This document shows positions 43,149-52,345 of a stretch of 64,000 nt of DNA, one piece after another. The notes under the pieces are model-generated. The model was not told where the DNA came from. It saw only the letters and a program-made list of their open reading frames with translations, and ran no database searches. The DNA is from SBAX01 sp964646605. GTDB lineage: Bacteria; Planctomycetota; Phycisphaerae; UBA1845. Location: contig CAZYEX010000137.1 in assembly GCA_964646605.1 (NCBI GenBank), positions 1-64,000 of the forward strand, in the 5' to 3' direction. The translations under genes were made by a program, and so were the position numbers. Every line of letters starts with the position of its first letter. The stretch's first letter is position 1.

Positions 43149-43973
43149 ATGGGAAGCACAGAAATGCAATCATTGTTTTCCAGTCTGGTGAGTTTGTTCG
43201 TCGCTCAAGCAGACAGTGCAGCGTCGGCGTCGAGTTCCGTGAAGGTCGAGTCGGTTTGGGACTTCGTGGTCAAGGGCGGACCGGTGATGATTCCCATCGG
43301 AATATGTTCCTTCGCGGCACTCACCATTATCGTCGAGCGGCTCGTTTCACTTCGTCGGCGGAATGTCATTCCGCGGGAGTTCATTGGCCGCATCAGCGAA
43401 CTGCTCGAGGATGGAAATGGCGGGGGCGAGAAGGCGTACGAACACTGTCGCAGAAACGGAAGTCCCATCGCTCTCGTGTTTGCCGATGGAATCAAACGCC
43501 TGGGTGAACCGATCGAGTTGTTGGAACGCCACATACAAGAGGCCGGCGAACGAGCGGTCGAAAAGCTGCGTAAGCACTTGCGGCTTCTATCCGTCATCGC
43601 TTCCGTGGCGCCGCTTCTGGGACTGTTGGGCACGATCACGGGAATGATCACGGCGTTCCAGACCGTGGCCAGCGCGGCGGAGGCGCTGGGGCGCACGGAA
43701 TTGCTCGCCAAAGGCATCTACGAGGCCATGATCACCACGGCCGCGGGTTTGATGGTCGCCATTCCCACCCTCGTCGCCTATCACGGCATCTCCGCCAGAG
43801 TGGATACGTTGGTGGGGGAAATGGATCGCATGGCCGTGGAGTTCATCGAGAAATACGCCTCCGGAACCGCTCGGCTTGCCCCGGTGTCATTGCCAGCGCC
43901 GCGGCGTATCAGTGAAGTACAGTCATCACCAAGCGACGACGGACGCGCCGCCGTTGCGGCCCTCGCGGGTTGA
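43149..43973 (+). CDS. exbB: ExbB/TolQ/MotA-family proton channel protein
   Basis: A 274-residue inner membrane subunit. Three helices are placed as in ExbB: the first at about 45-65 (PVMIPIGICSFAALTIIVERL), then a cytoplasmic loop, then paired helices (SVIASVAPLLGLLGTITGMI and EAMITTAAGLMVAIPTLVAY) with the conserved Thr-rich pore residues (LLGTITG, MITTAAG). Together with ExbD it forms the channel that converts proton flow into motion of a TonB/TolA-type partner. The start at 43149 has GGGGAG upstream. The operon order is TPR protein, ExbB, ExbD, giant fusion protein. Gene symbol by family, not by orthology. Confidence 0.92.
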   Translation: MGSTEMQSLFSSLVSLFVAQADSAASASSSVKVESVWDFVVKGGPVMIPIGICSFAALTIIVERLVSLRRRNVIPREFIGRISELLEDGNGGGEKAYEHCRRNGSPIALVFADGIKRLGEPIELLERHIQEAGERAVEKLRKHLRLLSVIASVAPLLGLLGTITGMITAFQTVASAAEALGRTELLAKGIYEAMITTAAGLMVAIPTLVAYHGISARVDTLVGEMDRMAVEFIEKYASGTARLAPVSLPAPRRISEVQSSPSDDGRAAVAALAG

Positions 43974-44018
43974 CGTCGATCCATTCTGATTTCCAAACGC
44001 GGAGGACACGAGGCTTTC

Positions 44019-44432
44019 ATGCGTATCAAACCTGCCACGACGGCGATCGACGTTGGGATTGACCTGACCCCAGTCATAGATATGGTGTTTTTATTGCTGA
44101 TCTTTTTTCTCGTCGCCACGACATTCCATCAATCGGAACGAGAAATGCAAATCGCGTTGCCCATTGCGGGCAACACGGCGCCGATCACCACGCTCTTGAA
44201 AGAACTGGTTGTGAATGTGGACCAAGGCGGCCAAATCATCGTCTCGGGCCGCCGGCTTTCCAAAGATGATTTTCAGGGCATGGTCAATGCGGCCGTAACG
44301 GCGAATCGTGAACAGAAAGTGACCATCCGCGGGGATCGCGGCACGGCATACGAGAACGTGGTCGCCGTACTCGACATTTGTAAGGGGTCGGGGATTCAAG
44401 AGCCGTATCTCGACACGGTTCTGGAAAAGTAG
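44019..44432 (+). CDS. exbD: ExbD/TolR-family protein
   Basis: A 137-residue protein: a short basic N-terminus (MRIKPATTAIDVGIDLTPVI), one transmembrane helix with the proton-responsive Asp21 (IDMVFLLLIFFLVATTF), and a periplasmic domain ending in VTIRGDRGTAYENVVAVLDI, the ExbD/TolR αβ fold that binds peptidoglycan. The Asp in the helix is the residue required for energy coupling in ExbD and TolR. It follows exbB by 45 nt and precedes the giant fusion protein by 54 nt. Confidence 0.93.
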   Translation: MRIKPATTAIDVGIDLTPVIDMVFLLLIFFLVATTFHQSEREMQIALPIAGNTAPITTLLKELVVNVDQGGQIIVSGRRLSKDDFQGMVNAAVTANREQKVTIRGDRGTAYENVVAVLDICKGSGIQEPYLDTVLEK

Positions 44433-44486
44433 TCGAGGCGCGGCAATGTCGGAGTTCATCATACCGAACGCACGGGCGGTTTTCGC

Positions 44487-47400
44487 GTGAAACGAGCGTT
44501 TGTCATCATGGTCATCGTCCTCGGCGCCGCCATTGGCGGGGCCGCATTGTGGCACTTTTGGCCGAGGGCGGTCGCTTTCTACACCGACGCGGAGTCCATC
44601 CGCGAGCCGCTGGCGACCGCCTCGCCAAGAGACATTCTCTGGCAACCCCCCGTCGTCCTAACATCTCCGCTTAACTCGACGGACGACGACTACGAACCTC
44701 GACTCAGCAATGACGGTTTGACGTTGTACTTTGTTCGAGGCAAGGCCGGGCACAATGCGGAGTTGTTCTTCGCTCGCCGGACACCGGACGGATGGAGCGA
44801 TCCGCAACCTCAGACGGAGTTAAATTCCCCTTTCGACGACCTGGGCCCCGAACCGTCCGCCGACGGCGAGACGATGTATTTCTACAGCAATCGCGACGGC
44901 GGACTTGGCGGGTATGACCTGTGGTTGTCGCGGCGCGGACACAATGGATGGCAGACGCCGCTTAACCTCGGCCCGGCGATTAATTCAGAGTTCAATGACT
45001 ACGGGCCCGCGATCACACCCGACGGCAGTGTGCTGTACTTTGCATCCAACCGCCCCCAACCGACGGACACCCACACTCCTGATCCCAACGCCTGGCCGGC
45101 AACGCTGCGGGAAGACCTCTTCCGCCGCACGTACGATCTTTACCGATCTTCGGTAACGCAGAGCGGTTTTACACACGCCGAGCCCCTGTCGGCATTGAAC
45201 ACCATTCATCACGAAGGATCGCCGGCCGTCAGTCCCTTCGGAGACTTTCTCTACTTCGCGTCCGACCGACCGGCGGGACGCGGCGGCTTCGACATGTACC
45301 GTTGCCGCAGACTGCGAGGACAACTGGGACTGGCGGAGAATCTCGGACAGACGGTCAACACGGACGGAAATGAACTGGATCCTGCCCTCAGCTTGGGTGG
45401 GTACCGGCTCTATTTCAGTTCGGATCGCATTGCAGCCGGCGGTGTGCCAGGCGCCTCGCGAGATTACAACCTGTACCAGACCACCTCACGAGAGGTCTTC
45501 TCCGAGCTCGAAGTGCAGCCTCGGTCCTCGATCGACTGGGCTGCACTGTGGAAGGCGGCGGCGCCGAATCTACTGTTTGCACTCTTGGCGTTGCTCCTCT
45601 TGCTGTTGTTGCTGTGGTTGTTTCGCGGAATGCAAGGCCGCAGGTTGAGCCTATTGGCGAAGTGTGTGTTGGGGTCTCTGGCAGCCCATCTCCTTCTCAT
45701 GTTGCTTTTCAACGTATGGGAAGTGGCGGCGTCGTTGGCGGGCACGCTTTCACACGGTCGGCAAGGTTCGATCCAGGTGGCCATTGCGTCGCCCGGGACC
45801 AGCGGTTCTCTTTTTAGTCAAATCCGCGAGCACCTAACGTCCGTGGACGTTGCGAATGTCTCTCCGGCGCCCGAACGCGCCCCTTCGCTGTTGCAGTCGC
45901 ATGTGGAGGAGTATTCGGCGCAAATACCCGTCAACGGGACGGCCCTAGAGGCAATGCACACAATACAATCGACCACGCCGCCGTCGGATGCCACCGTCCA
46001 TCATGAGCGAATGCTCCCCAGCGCAACACCGCCGATCGAGTTTCCTTTGAGCGCCACGGCATTGACCTTTCCGCACTTGCCTGTGTCGCAGGCGCAACGC
46101 GAGGCGGATGTGGCGCCGCATATCGTTCGAGAAGCGCCGACGAAACTGATTCGCGTGGCACACATCCCCTCGGACCTGCAACCTGTCTCGGTCGTCACGG
46201 AATTTGCCCCCATCCGCGCGCCGACCGATGCACTTCCCTCTGCGGTACGGAGTGTAGTCGCCGAGCCCGTGGTCGGCGACGCGGTGATTCGACCCGAAGT
46301 GATGCGCGAGCCAATGCAGATTGCGCGGACAGCTCAGGCGGCGCCGCCGATGGCGACGCAATTGGGCGTTGAACTTGGACTTCCGCGGGAATCGACTGTA
46401 CCACCGTCTACCAGTGAAGAGCACCAGTCTCGCGCGACTGGGGCAGCTCCTGTTTCGTCGACGCGAGCCGCGATGGATATTCCCCCCATAGCGGATACCG
46501 CAGTGCAATCGGTTCAACTCCAGCCCGGCAAGCACGGGTCCCAGGCTGCGCCTTCGTCCCTTGCCGCTTTGGAGTCCCTTGCCGGCGGTGATTCCCCGAC
46601 TGCTGCGCCATGGCCCGCTGGTTTCGCACTTAGCGCCGCAGGATGGATTCCGGCCCCGGCGGCATCGTCCTTCACGCCAAATCTCGAAACGCAGAGCGCG
46701 CTCCCTCACGCGGAGGGGGAGCGCCCGCCGTTCGGGGAAAACACTGCTTCGCCCCGCGCTCAGATGTTCACCGATCGCGGACCGGCCGGAAGGTTCTCCG
46801 ATTTTCGGGAACGCGTTTCACCTCAGAGAAGCGACAATGTACTAGGCGTCGCGGGAAGTCTCGCGCCGTCCGTGCGGGCTCTAGACCTCCTTGTCTCGGG
46901 TGATCCGTCGTTACCCGATCGCGCCGTTCCGACCCCGGTGGCCGTCGCCACACACCGTGAACTTCAGTTGGCCCTTCCGGCGGAAGAGAGTGCCCCGGAA
47001 AATCCGTATGTGCAGCGAAACTCCGAGGCGCGGATGGACATTGTGGAGCGCATGGGAGGCAGTGCCGAAACCGAGCAGGCCGTCACCACAGCCCTTCAAT
47101 GGCTCGCCTCTCATCAAAGCCGCGACGGACGATGGGACGCCGACGGGTTTGACCGCGGCTGCGGCGCGTGCGGCGGCGTCACATCCGTCGCAGCCGATCA
47201 CGCCCTGACGGGCCTGAGTCTGCTATGTTTTCTGGGTGCCGGGCATACACACCAAAAAGACGGGCCCTATCGTGACGCGGTGCAACGCGCTCTGACCTGG
47301 CTCCTTTCTCAGCAGCGGCGCGACGGCGATCTTCGCGGTGAGGAAACCATGTACAGTCACGGCATTGCGACTCTCGCACTATCCGAGGCCTATGGTATGA

Positions 47401-48752
47401 CCGGCGACTTCAGAGTACGCGACGCCGTGCAGAGAGCCGCGGACTTCATTGACCAGGCACGCAACCAGACGGTAGGCGGTTGGCGATATGATCCGGGGCA
47501 GTCGGGTGATACCTCGGTACTGGGCTGGCAAGTCATGGCCCTGCGCAGTGCGTCCCTTAACGGTTGCCGCGTATCCCCCGAAAACTTTGGCAGCGCAAGA
47601 GTGTGGCTGCACCGTGTCAGCGATCGCGGGCACGCGGGCAGGTATTCGTATCAACCCGGCCGCAAGCCAACCCCAAGCATGACGGCCGAGGGCATGTTCG
47701 TGCAGCAGTTGCTCGGAATGGCGCCCGCACACCCCGCCATGCAGGGATCCGTCAAGTACATACTGCAAAATCTTCCGAACTGGCAGTCTCAGCCCAATAC
47801 ATACTTTTGGTATTATGCTTCCCTGGCGTTGTTTCAACAGCAAGGCGAAGCGTGGGAGCGATGGAACGAGTCACTTCGCGGTCAATTGACGTCCCATCAA
47901 CGAAAGGACGGGCGAGCGGCGGGCAGTTGGGACCCTGTCGGCGAATGGGCGGACGTCGGCGGTCGGGTATACCAGACCGCTCTTTGTACACTGATGCTCG
48001 AAGTCTACTATCGCTATTTGCCGCTTTTCTCCGCTGGTGCGCCGAAACTGGAGTGGACTGAAAAACCGGCGATCGAATCGATCGGAACGATTCATGGAAC
48101 GGTGACGGACTCCGCGACAGCGCGACCGCTCCGCAGCGCCACAGTCCGACTGGACCTACCGGACGGCGCGGCTGTTACAGCAACCACCGAACCCGACGGA
48201 AGTTATGTACTCGATGCGCCGAATGTGCCGGAATTCTTCGCCCTCTCGGCCTCTCACGACGGATTCATTCCCCGAAGCGCAAACGCGGAGCGGGCACAAC
48301 TGATAGACGGAACACTGCGGGTGAACTTTGCGCTCGATTCGGTGCATGCGGATGTGCTGGTTATGGAAGCCGTCCCCGATGTCCATCACCTGGGAGACGA
48401 CCATTTCGACGGCACGATCAATAGCCAATTCCAAAAGCGCTCCGAGGGTGCCAGTTTCGCCGGAGCGTTCGAATTGGGCGTGGATCGGCGGCCCGCACAG
48501 TTCACCCGCGGCGAGGTGCGCTTGCTCGCCAAGGGCGTACAGAGGCGGCATCGCATTGTCATCAACGGCAAGACCCTCGATCGGCGACTGGATCACGCCC
48601 CCGAAGACGGGAGCTTCGGCGAGTTCGCCGCCCCCTTCGACGCCTCCCAACTCCTCAGCGGCGCGAACACCCTGGAGATCATCGCCGCCCCCAGCACTTC
48701 CGACATTGACGACTTCGAGTTCGTCAATGTGCAGATCCACCTGCACCCATGA
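44487..48752 (+). CDS. Giant TonB/TolA-like fusion: PD40 propeller, SxxxH helix, linker, cyclase-like toroid
   Basis: A 1421-residue membrane protein, last gene of the ExbBD operon. Order: an anchor helix (about 5-25); five PD40/TolB-like blades (about 65-345; e.g. PSADGETMYFYSNRDGGLGG, SPFGDFLYFASDRPAGRGGF); a helix near 358-376; a basic loop (RGMQGRRLSLLAK); a second helix LGSLAAHLLLMLLFNVWEVA. Ser397 and His401 in that helix give the Ser-x3-His pattern of TonB (S16/H20) and TolA (S18/H22). Then a ~450-residue Ala/Pro/Thr-rich linker, a squalene-cyclase/prenyltransferase-like α/α toroid (860-1185; TTALQWLASHQSRDGRWDAD, DGDLRGEETMYSHGIATLAL), a CarboxypepD_reg domain (about 1198-1275; GTIHGTVTDSATARPLRSAT) and a β-rich C-terminus. 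The cyclase acid motif DxDD is not visible, so it is probably a binding domain. The GTG start gives the first helix. Confidence 0.82.
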   Translation: MKRAFVIMVIVLGAAIGGAALWHFWPRAVAFYTDAESIREPLATASPRDILWQPPVVLTSPLNSTDDDYEPRLSNDGLTLYFVRGKAGHNAELFFARRTPDGWSDPQPQTELNSPFDDLGPEPSADGETMYFYSNRDGGLGGYDLWLSRRGHNGWQTPLNLGPAINSEFNDYGPAITPDGSVLYFASNRPQPTDTHTPDPNAWPATLREDLFRRTYDLYRSSVTQSGFTHAEPLSALNTIHHEGSPAVSPFGDFLYFASDRPAGRGGFDMYRCRRLRGQLGLAENLGQTVNTDGNELDPALSLGGYRLYFSSDRIAAGGVPGASRDYNLYQTTSREVFSELEVQPRSSIDWAALWKAAAPNLLFALLALLLLLLLLWLFRGMQGRRLSLLAKCVLGSLAAHLLLMLLFNVWEVAASLAGTLSHGRQGSIQVAIASPGTSGSLFSQIREHLTSVDVANVSPAPERAPSLLQSHVEEYSAQIPVNGTALEAMHTIQSTTPPSDATVHHERMLPSATPPIEFPLSATALTFPHLPVSQAQREADVAPHIVREAPTKLIRVAHIPSDLQPVSVVTEFAPIRAPTDALPSAVRSVVAEPVVGDAVIRPEVMREPMQIARTAQAAPPMATQLGVELGLPRESTVPPSTSEEHQSRATGAAPVSSTRAAMDIPPIADTAVQSVQLQPGKHGSQAAPSSLAALESLAGGDSPTAAPWPAGFALSAAGWIPAPAASSFTPNLETQSALPHAEGERPPFGENTASPRAQMFTDRGPAGRFSDFRERVSPQRSDNVLGVAGSLAPSVRALDLLVSGDPSLPDRAVPTPVAVATHRELQLALPAEESAPENPYVQRNSEARMDIVERMGGSAETEQAVTTALQWLASHQSRDGRWDADGFDRGCGACGGVTSVAADHALTGLSLLCFLGAGHTHQKDGPYRDAVQRALTWLLSQQRRDGDLRGEETMYSHGIATLALSEAYGMTGDFRVRDAVQRAADFIDQARNQTVGGWRYDPGQSGDTSVLGWQVMALRSASLNGCRVSPENFGSARVWLHRVSDRGHAGRYSYQPGRKPTPSMTAEGMFVQQLLGMAPAHPAMQGSVKYILQNLPNWQSQPNTYFWYYASLALFQQQGEAWERWNESLRGQLTSHQRKDGRAAGSWDPVGEWADVGGRVYQTALCTLMLEVYYRYLPLFSAGAPKLEWTEKPAIESIGTIHGTVTDSATARPLRSATVRLDLPDGAAVTATTEPDGSYVLDAPNVPEFFALSASHDGFIPRSANAERAQLIDGTLRVNFALDSVHADVLVMEAVPDVHHLGDDHFDGTINSQFQKRSEGASFAGAFELGVDRRPAQFTRGEVRLLAKGVQRRHRIVINGKTLDRRLDHAPEDGSFGEFAAPFDASQLLSGANTLEIIAAPSTSDIDDFEFVNVQIHLHP

Positions 48753-48773
48753 CCCACATGGGTTGGATGACGG

Positions 48774-49577
48774 TCAAGGTTCCTGGGGCGTTGGGCACTC
48801 GCCCTCGCCGGAGATGCTCGCCCCCGCCCCAGCGGCTTGACAGGCATTGCCATACGTTACGGCGTCGCAGCCGCACACCGGGGCGAATTCAAGCGTGCAT
48901 ACCTGGGGAATCGGTTCGCACAGTCCCTGGATATCGCAGCAACACTGCCCCATCGGCAGATGGCAGTATTCACCATCCTCACACCCAATCCCCACGATTC
49001 CGCCGCAGACGCGCCCTGCGTCGGCGCACTCACCCGCGCCTAGCACGCTGATCGACGCGCGATCGGCCTCGCACTCGTTGGGATAGGTAATCTCGTCGCA
49101 TCCACAGACCGGTGCGAACACTTCGGCGCAGACTTCGGGAACGGACACACACACGCCGGTCTGATCGGCGGCCCCGCATGTCCCCGTCGTATACTTGCAG
49201 GACTCTGACGCGGGGCAGGCGAATCCCGCCAATCCGCCGCACGGTTTTTGTTCATCGTCGGTCGGACACGCGCCTTCACTCCGCACACTAACGCCCACGA
49301 CGGCCGCCTCGCATGCATTGCCGTAGGTCGCTCCGTCGCACCCGCACACGGGCGCGAAAATCTCGGCGCAAGAGTCAGGCCGCTGCGCACAAGCACCCGA
49401 AGCCCCATCGTCCCCACAACTCCCTTCGTCATAGAGACAATACAGCCCCTCGCCGCAGAGCAGGGCGGCCAGTCCACCGCACGAGACCCCCACGATCCCG
49501 CATCCAGAGAGCCAACCCAGTTGACTGCAAACGAACAGAACTGCCGCAGGTTTCATACCGAGCCAGGTTCTTTTCAT
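48774..49577 (-). CDS. Lipoprotein with three Kazal-type inhibitor domains
   Basis: A 267-residue exported lipoprotein. The start at 49577 opens a signal peptide ending in a lipobox (WLSGC). Three Kazal domains follow, each with the core C-x-E-[IVF]-FAPVCGCD-x-x-TY-x-N-x-C: CAEIFAPVCGCDGATYGNAC, CAEVFAPVCGCDEITYPNEC and CTLEFAPVCGCDAVTYGNAC. Each is preceded by a further Cys-rich 35-residue module (CGGLAALLCGEGLYCLYDEG-type). Kazal domains inhibit serine proteases by a canonical loop, where the P1 residue lies just before the C of FAPVCGC in each. The gene converges with the giant operon with a 21-nt gap. Function may be protection against host or competitor proteases; this is inferred. Confidence 0.85.
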   Translation of the reverse strand: MKRTWLGMKPAAVLFVCSQLGWLSGCGIVGVSCGGLAALLCGEGLYCLYDEGSCGDDGASGACAQRPDSCAEIFAPVCGCDGATYGNACEAAVVGVSVRSEGACPTDDEQKPCGGLAGFACPASESCKYTTGTCGAADQTGVCVSVPEVCAEVFAPVCGCDEITYPNECEADRASISVLGAGECADAGRVCGGIVGIGCEDGEYCHLPMGQCCCDIQGLCEPIPQVCTLEFAPVCGCDAVTYGNACQAAGAGASISGEGECPTPQEP

Positions 49578-49752
49578 TTTCACGTTACGCTCCGAACAAA
49601 ATCTCGCCCGCCGCGGTTGGCGGACACGGTCTCTTGCCATCGACAATAGTATAGACGCACCCAAGCGTCCGCCAAGACGCAGACGCGGGCAAGGCGATTC
49701 CTGATGTTTCACTCGTACCGAAGGAAGCGTCCAGGGGCAAAAACTCGCGGCC

Positions 49753-51207
49753 CTACCGCGCCGTGTGCGCCGGCTCATCGGCCGGCAGGGGCGGGGGACC
49801 GTCGGGGATGTAGGGTTTGTACACGGTTCCTTGGGTTTGCTTCTTGAACTCGGCGCGGATCGCCTCGACGGCGGCCGGGTCCTCGTAGAGGTCGATCATC
49901 GTGGCCGCCAGGGTCTTCCCCGCGTGGATCATCCCCTTTTGTCCAATGGACATTCCCGCGCACGCCACCACCGGCCAGGAGTGCCACGGCGTGCCCTCCG
50001 GCGCCGTCGTCACCGACAGGTGCAGGGTCGGAACGATCCAGCTCACGTCGCCCACGTCCGTCGAACCACCCTCAGGCTCCTGCCCTTCGAGCGGCTTGAT
50101 GTTCGAATTGAGCCCCCGCTCGGGAACGCCCGTCGCCCGCTGGATGGCCGCGGCGAACTCTTGTTCCTCGCGGGTGAACTCGATGGGCTTGAGCCACACC
50201 AGATTGTCGTACAAGAGTTTCGCCCCGGTCAGGTTGACCAGCATCTCATAGTCGCCGCCGATCACCCGCAAGGACGATTTCGTGCCCGACATCAGGGCCG
50301 CCCCGTCGGCAATGCTCTTCACCCGCTCGAACACTTCATCCACGCCCGCCCGTTTCCAGTCCCGCACCCAACACCACAGCTTGGCATGTTCGGGAATGAC
50401 GTTGGGAACCAGTCCGCCGTCCTGAATGACATAGTGCATCCGCACCGACGGCCTCACGTGCTCACGGAGCATGTTGACGCCGTGCGTGAAAAGCTCCAGC
50501 CCGTCCACGGCACTTCGACCGTTCCACGGATCATGCGCCGCATGCGCAGCCTTGCCCTCGAACTCCACCACGAAGTCGATGAGCGCCTGCGAACTCGTCG
50601 TATCCGCCACCGTCTCGTCCGCCGGATGCCACGCCAGACAGACGTCGAGGTCGTCGAAGAGCTTGTCGCGGGCCATGTAAATCTTGCCCCCCACCGCTTC
50701 CTCCGCGGGCGTGCCGTAAAAGCGGATCGTGCCTTTCAGTTGCCCGGCCTCGATCAACTCCTTCACCGCGATCGCCGCCCCCAGGCTCCCGGGACCGAAC
50801 AAGTTGTGCCCGCAGCCGTGACCGCCCGCCCCAGGCTGCAACACCTCCTTTGACGCCTTGGCCTTCTGCGAGAGTCCAGGCAGAGCGTCAAACTCGCCCA
50901 GGATCCCGATGATCGGCTTGCCCTGCCCGTACGTCGCCACGAACGCCGTGGGCATTCCGGAAACCCCGCGGGTGACCTTGAACCCTTGCTGTTCCGCATA
51001 GTCGGCCAGGACTTTCGATGATTTCGTCTCCCGCAGCGCCGTCTCCGCGAACGCCCAAATCTGCTCGCTCAGCTTCACCAAGTCGGTCTTGTGCTTCTCG
51101 AGAGAAGCCGCCGCCGCCTCTTTCTTCTTGACGTCCCCAGCGCCGAGCGCACCCACGGCGAGGAACCCGACAAGAACGCAGCTCAGTACGGTCGATCGTA
51201 TCTTCAT
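49753..51207 (-). CDS. M20-family amidohydrolase (AbgB-like), exported
   Basis: A 484-residue metallopeptidase-fold amidohydrolase. A signal peptide (MKIRSTVLSCVLVGFLAVGA) begins at 51207, preceded by GAGGGG. Metal-site motifs of the M20/AbgB group are GAGGHGCGHNLFG (His/Cys-rich first block), GTPAEEAVGGK (Glu pair) and LAWHPADET. The dimerisation lid insert and a C-terminal EGGSTDVGDVSW are typical of aminobenzoyl-glutamate hydrolase-like proteins. Members hydrolyse N-acyl amino acids or small amides; the substrate is unknown, and the export signal suggests a periplasmic role. The gene is separate from the Kazal lipoprotein gene. Confidence 0.85.
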   Translation of the reverse strand: MKIRSTVLSCVLVGFLAVGALGAGDVKKKEAAAASLEKHKTDLVKLSEQIWAFAETALRETKSSKVLADYAEQQGFKVTRGVSGMPTAFVATYGQGKPIIGILGEFDALPGLSQKAKASKEVLQPGAGGHGCGHNLFGPGSLGAAIAVKELIEAGQLKGTIRFYGTPAEEAVGGKIYMARDKLFDDLDVCLAWHPADETVADTTSSQALIDFVVEFEGKAAHAAHDPWNGRSAVDGLELFTHGVNMLREHVRPSVRMHYVIQDGGLVPNVIPEHAKLWCWVRDWKRAGVDEVFERVKSIADGAALMSGTKSSLRVIGGDYEMLVNLTGAKLLYDNLVWLKPIEFTREEQEFAAAIQRATGVPERGLNSNIKPLEGQEPEGGSTDVGDVSWIVPTLHLSVTTAPEGTPWHSWPVVACAGMSIGQKGMIHAGKTLAATMIDLYEDPAAVEAIRAEFKKQTQGTVYKPYIPDGPPPLPADEPAHTAR

Positions 51208-51435
51208 AAACCCCTCGGCATCCATGTATCGTCTTGCGTCGCCACGCCCACCCGAACCCGCAGCGCATGCGGCAGGCCCTTCATGAATGGTCCTACAGTT
51301 CGTGGAACTCGTCAAGCCGAACGGCTGGGCAAGCCCCCATCCCCACGTCGAGGACCAGAAATGAGCGACCCTCGTTCCTCACGCCGCGTGGGCGTACGAA
51401 ACGAGGGTCGTTTCTCTCGGGGGTCGGGCGACGAT

Positions 51436-51984
51436 CTACCGCGTCGTGCTGCGAAGCTGCTCGCGGAGCACGCGGACCAGCAAGTCCCGCGAGGACTTGT
51501 CGAGCGTCGATTGGGCCTGCTCGAACTTTTCCACGCGCCGCTTTTCTTCCAGATAGTTGCGGATGTCGGGCACCAAGCGGATGGCGTCTTTGAGGACTCC
51601 GCGAAGATCGGCGATCGAGTGCCGATCCACCGTGTTCACGCGCTTGCCCAGGTCGTCGATCAGCCGATGCAACTCGGTGAGCCAATCCTGGAAGTTGTTC
51701 TCATGGGCCAGGTATCGCTGCGCGTCGGAGACGAGAAACGTGCGGATCAGATCGTGGTCTTGTTCGGTCAGCGGATCGCCTTTTTCGAGCCGGCGGATGG
51801 TCGTCTTGGCTTCGACGGCCCAAGCCGACTGCTGCACCTCGCGGACGAAACCGTCCACCTCGCTGAGGTAGCGCTCGAAGGATTCGAAGTCCTCGACCGA
51901 CTCGTGCGCCAGAGCGCTCGCCGCGGCCTCCTTCAACCCTTGCATCGTGTCGTTCAGTTGATCCGTGTCCATCATCGTTGTCAT
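51436..51984 (-). CDS. α-Helical protein of unknown function
   Basis: A 182-residue protein predicted to be almost entirely helical and rich in charged residues (DDLGKRVNTVDRHSIADL, YLEEKRRVEKFEQAQSTLDK). I recognise no family. The start at 51984 has GGAG 8 nt upstream. It is single and divergent from the cysteine desulfurase gene; the 361-nt gap between them (51985-52345) contains no gene I can support and no clear promoter for either. Confidence 0.65.
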   Translation of the reverse strand: MTTMMDTDQLNDTMQGLKEAAASALAHESVEDFESFERYLSEVDGFVREVQQSAWAVEAKTTIRRLEKGDPLTEQDHDLIRTFLVSDAQRYLAHENNFQDWLTELHRLIDDLGKRVNTVDRHSIADLRGVLKDAIRLVPDIRNYLEEKRRVEKFEQAQSTLDKSSRDLLVRVLREQLRSTTR

Positions 51985-52345
51985 GGATGCGCTCCTCGTT
52001 CGCGGGCCGGTGTCCCATAACCCAAGCCCAGGTCCGCTCTCCCAAAGACCGAACCAGCGCCCAACCCATCGACCGGACCCCCGCCCCGGTTGAACAACCC
52101 CCGCGCAGATCACCGCCGCCCTCCCCCCGACGCACGATGATCGGACCGCGCTGCACGATCCGCGCCACGCGCGATGCCCCGCGCCCCCTCCGAGCCCCCG
52201 CGTCTCCAGCTTGGCCACATACCCATCGAGGTCCGCGGCAGGCTGCGCCGCAGTCTCGGCCTGGGGCGTCGACCACACCGGAGGTAGAACGTGACAACGA
52301 ATCCACCTCCCCACAGGGCTTGTCGTTTCGGTTACCATCCCACGC

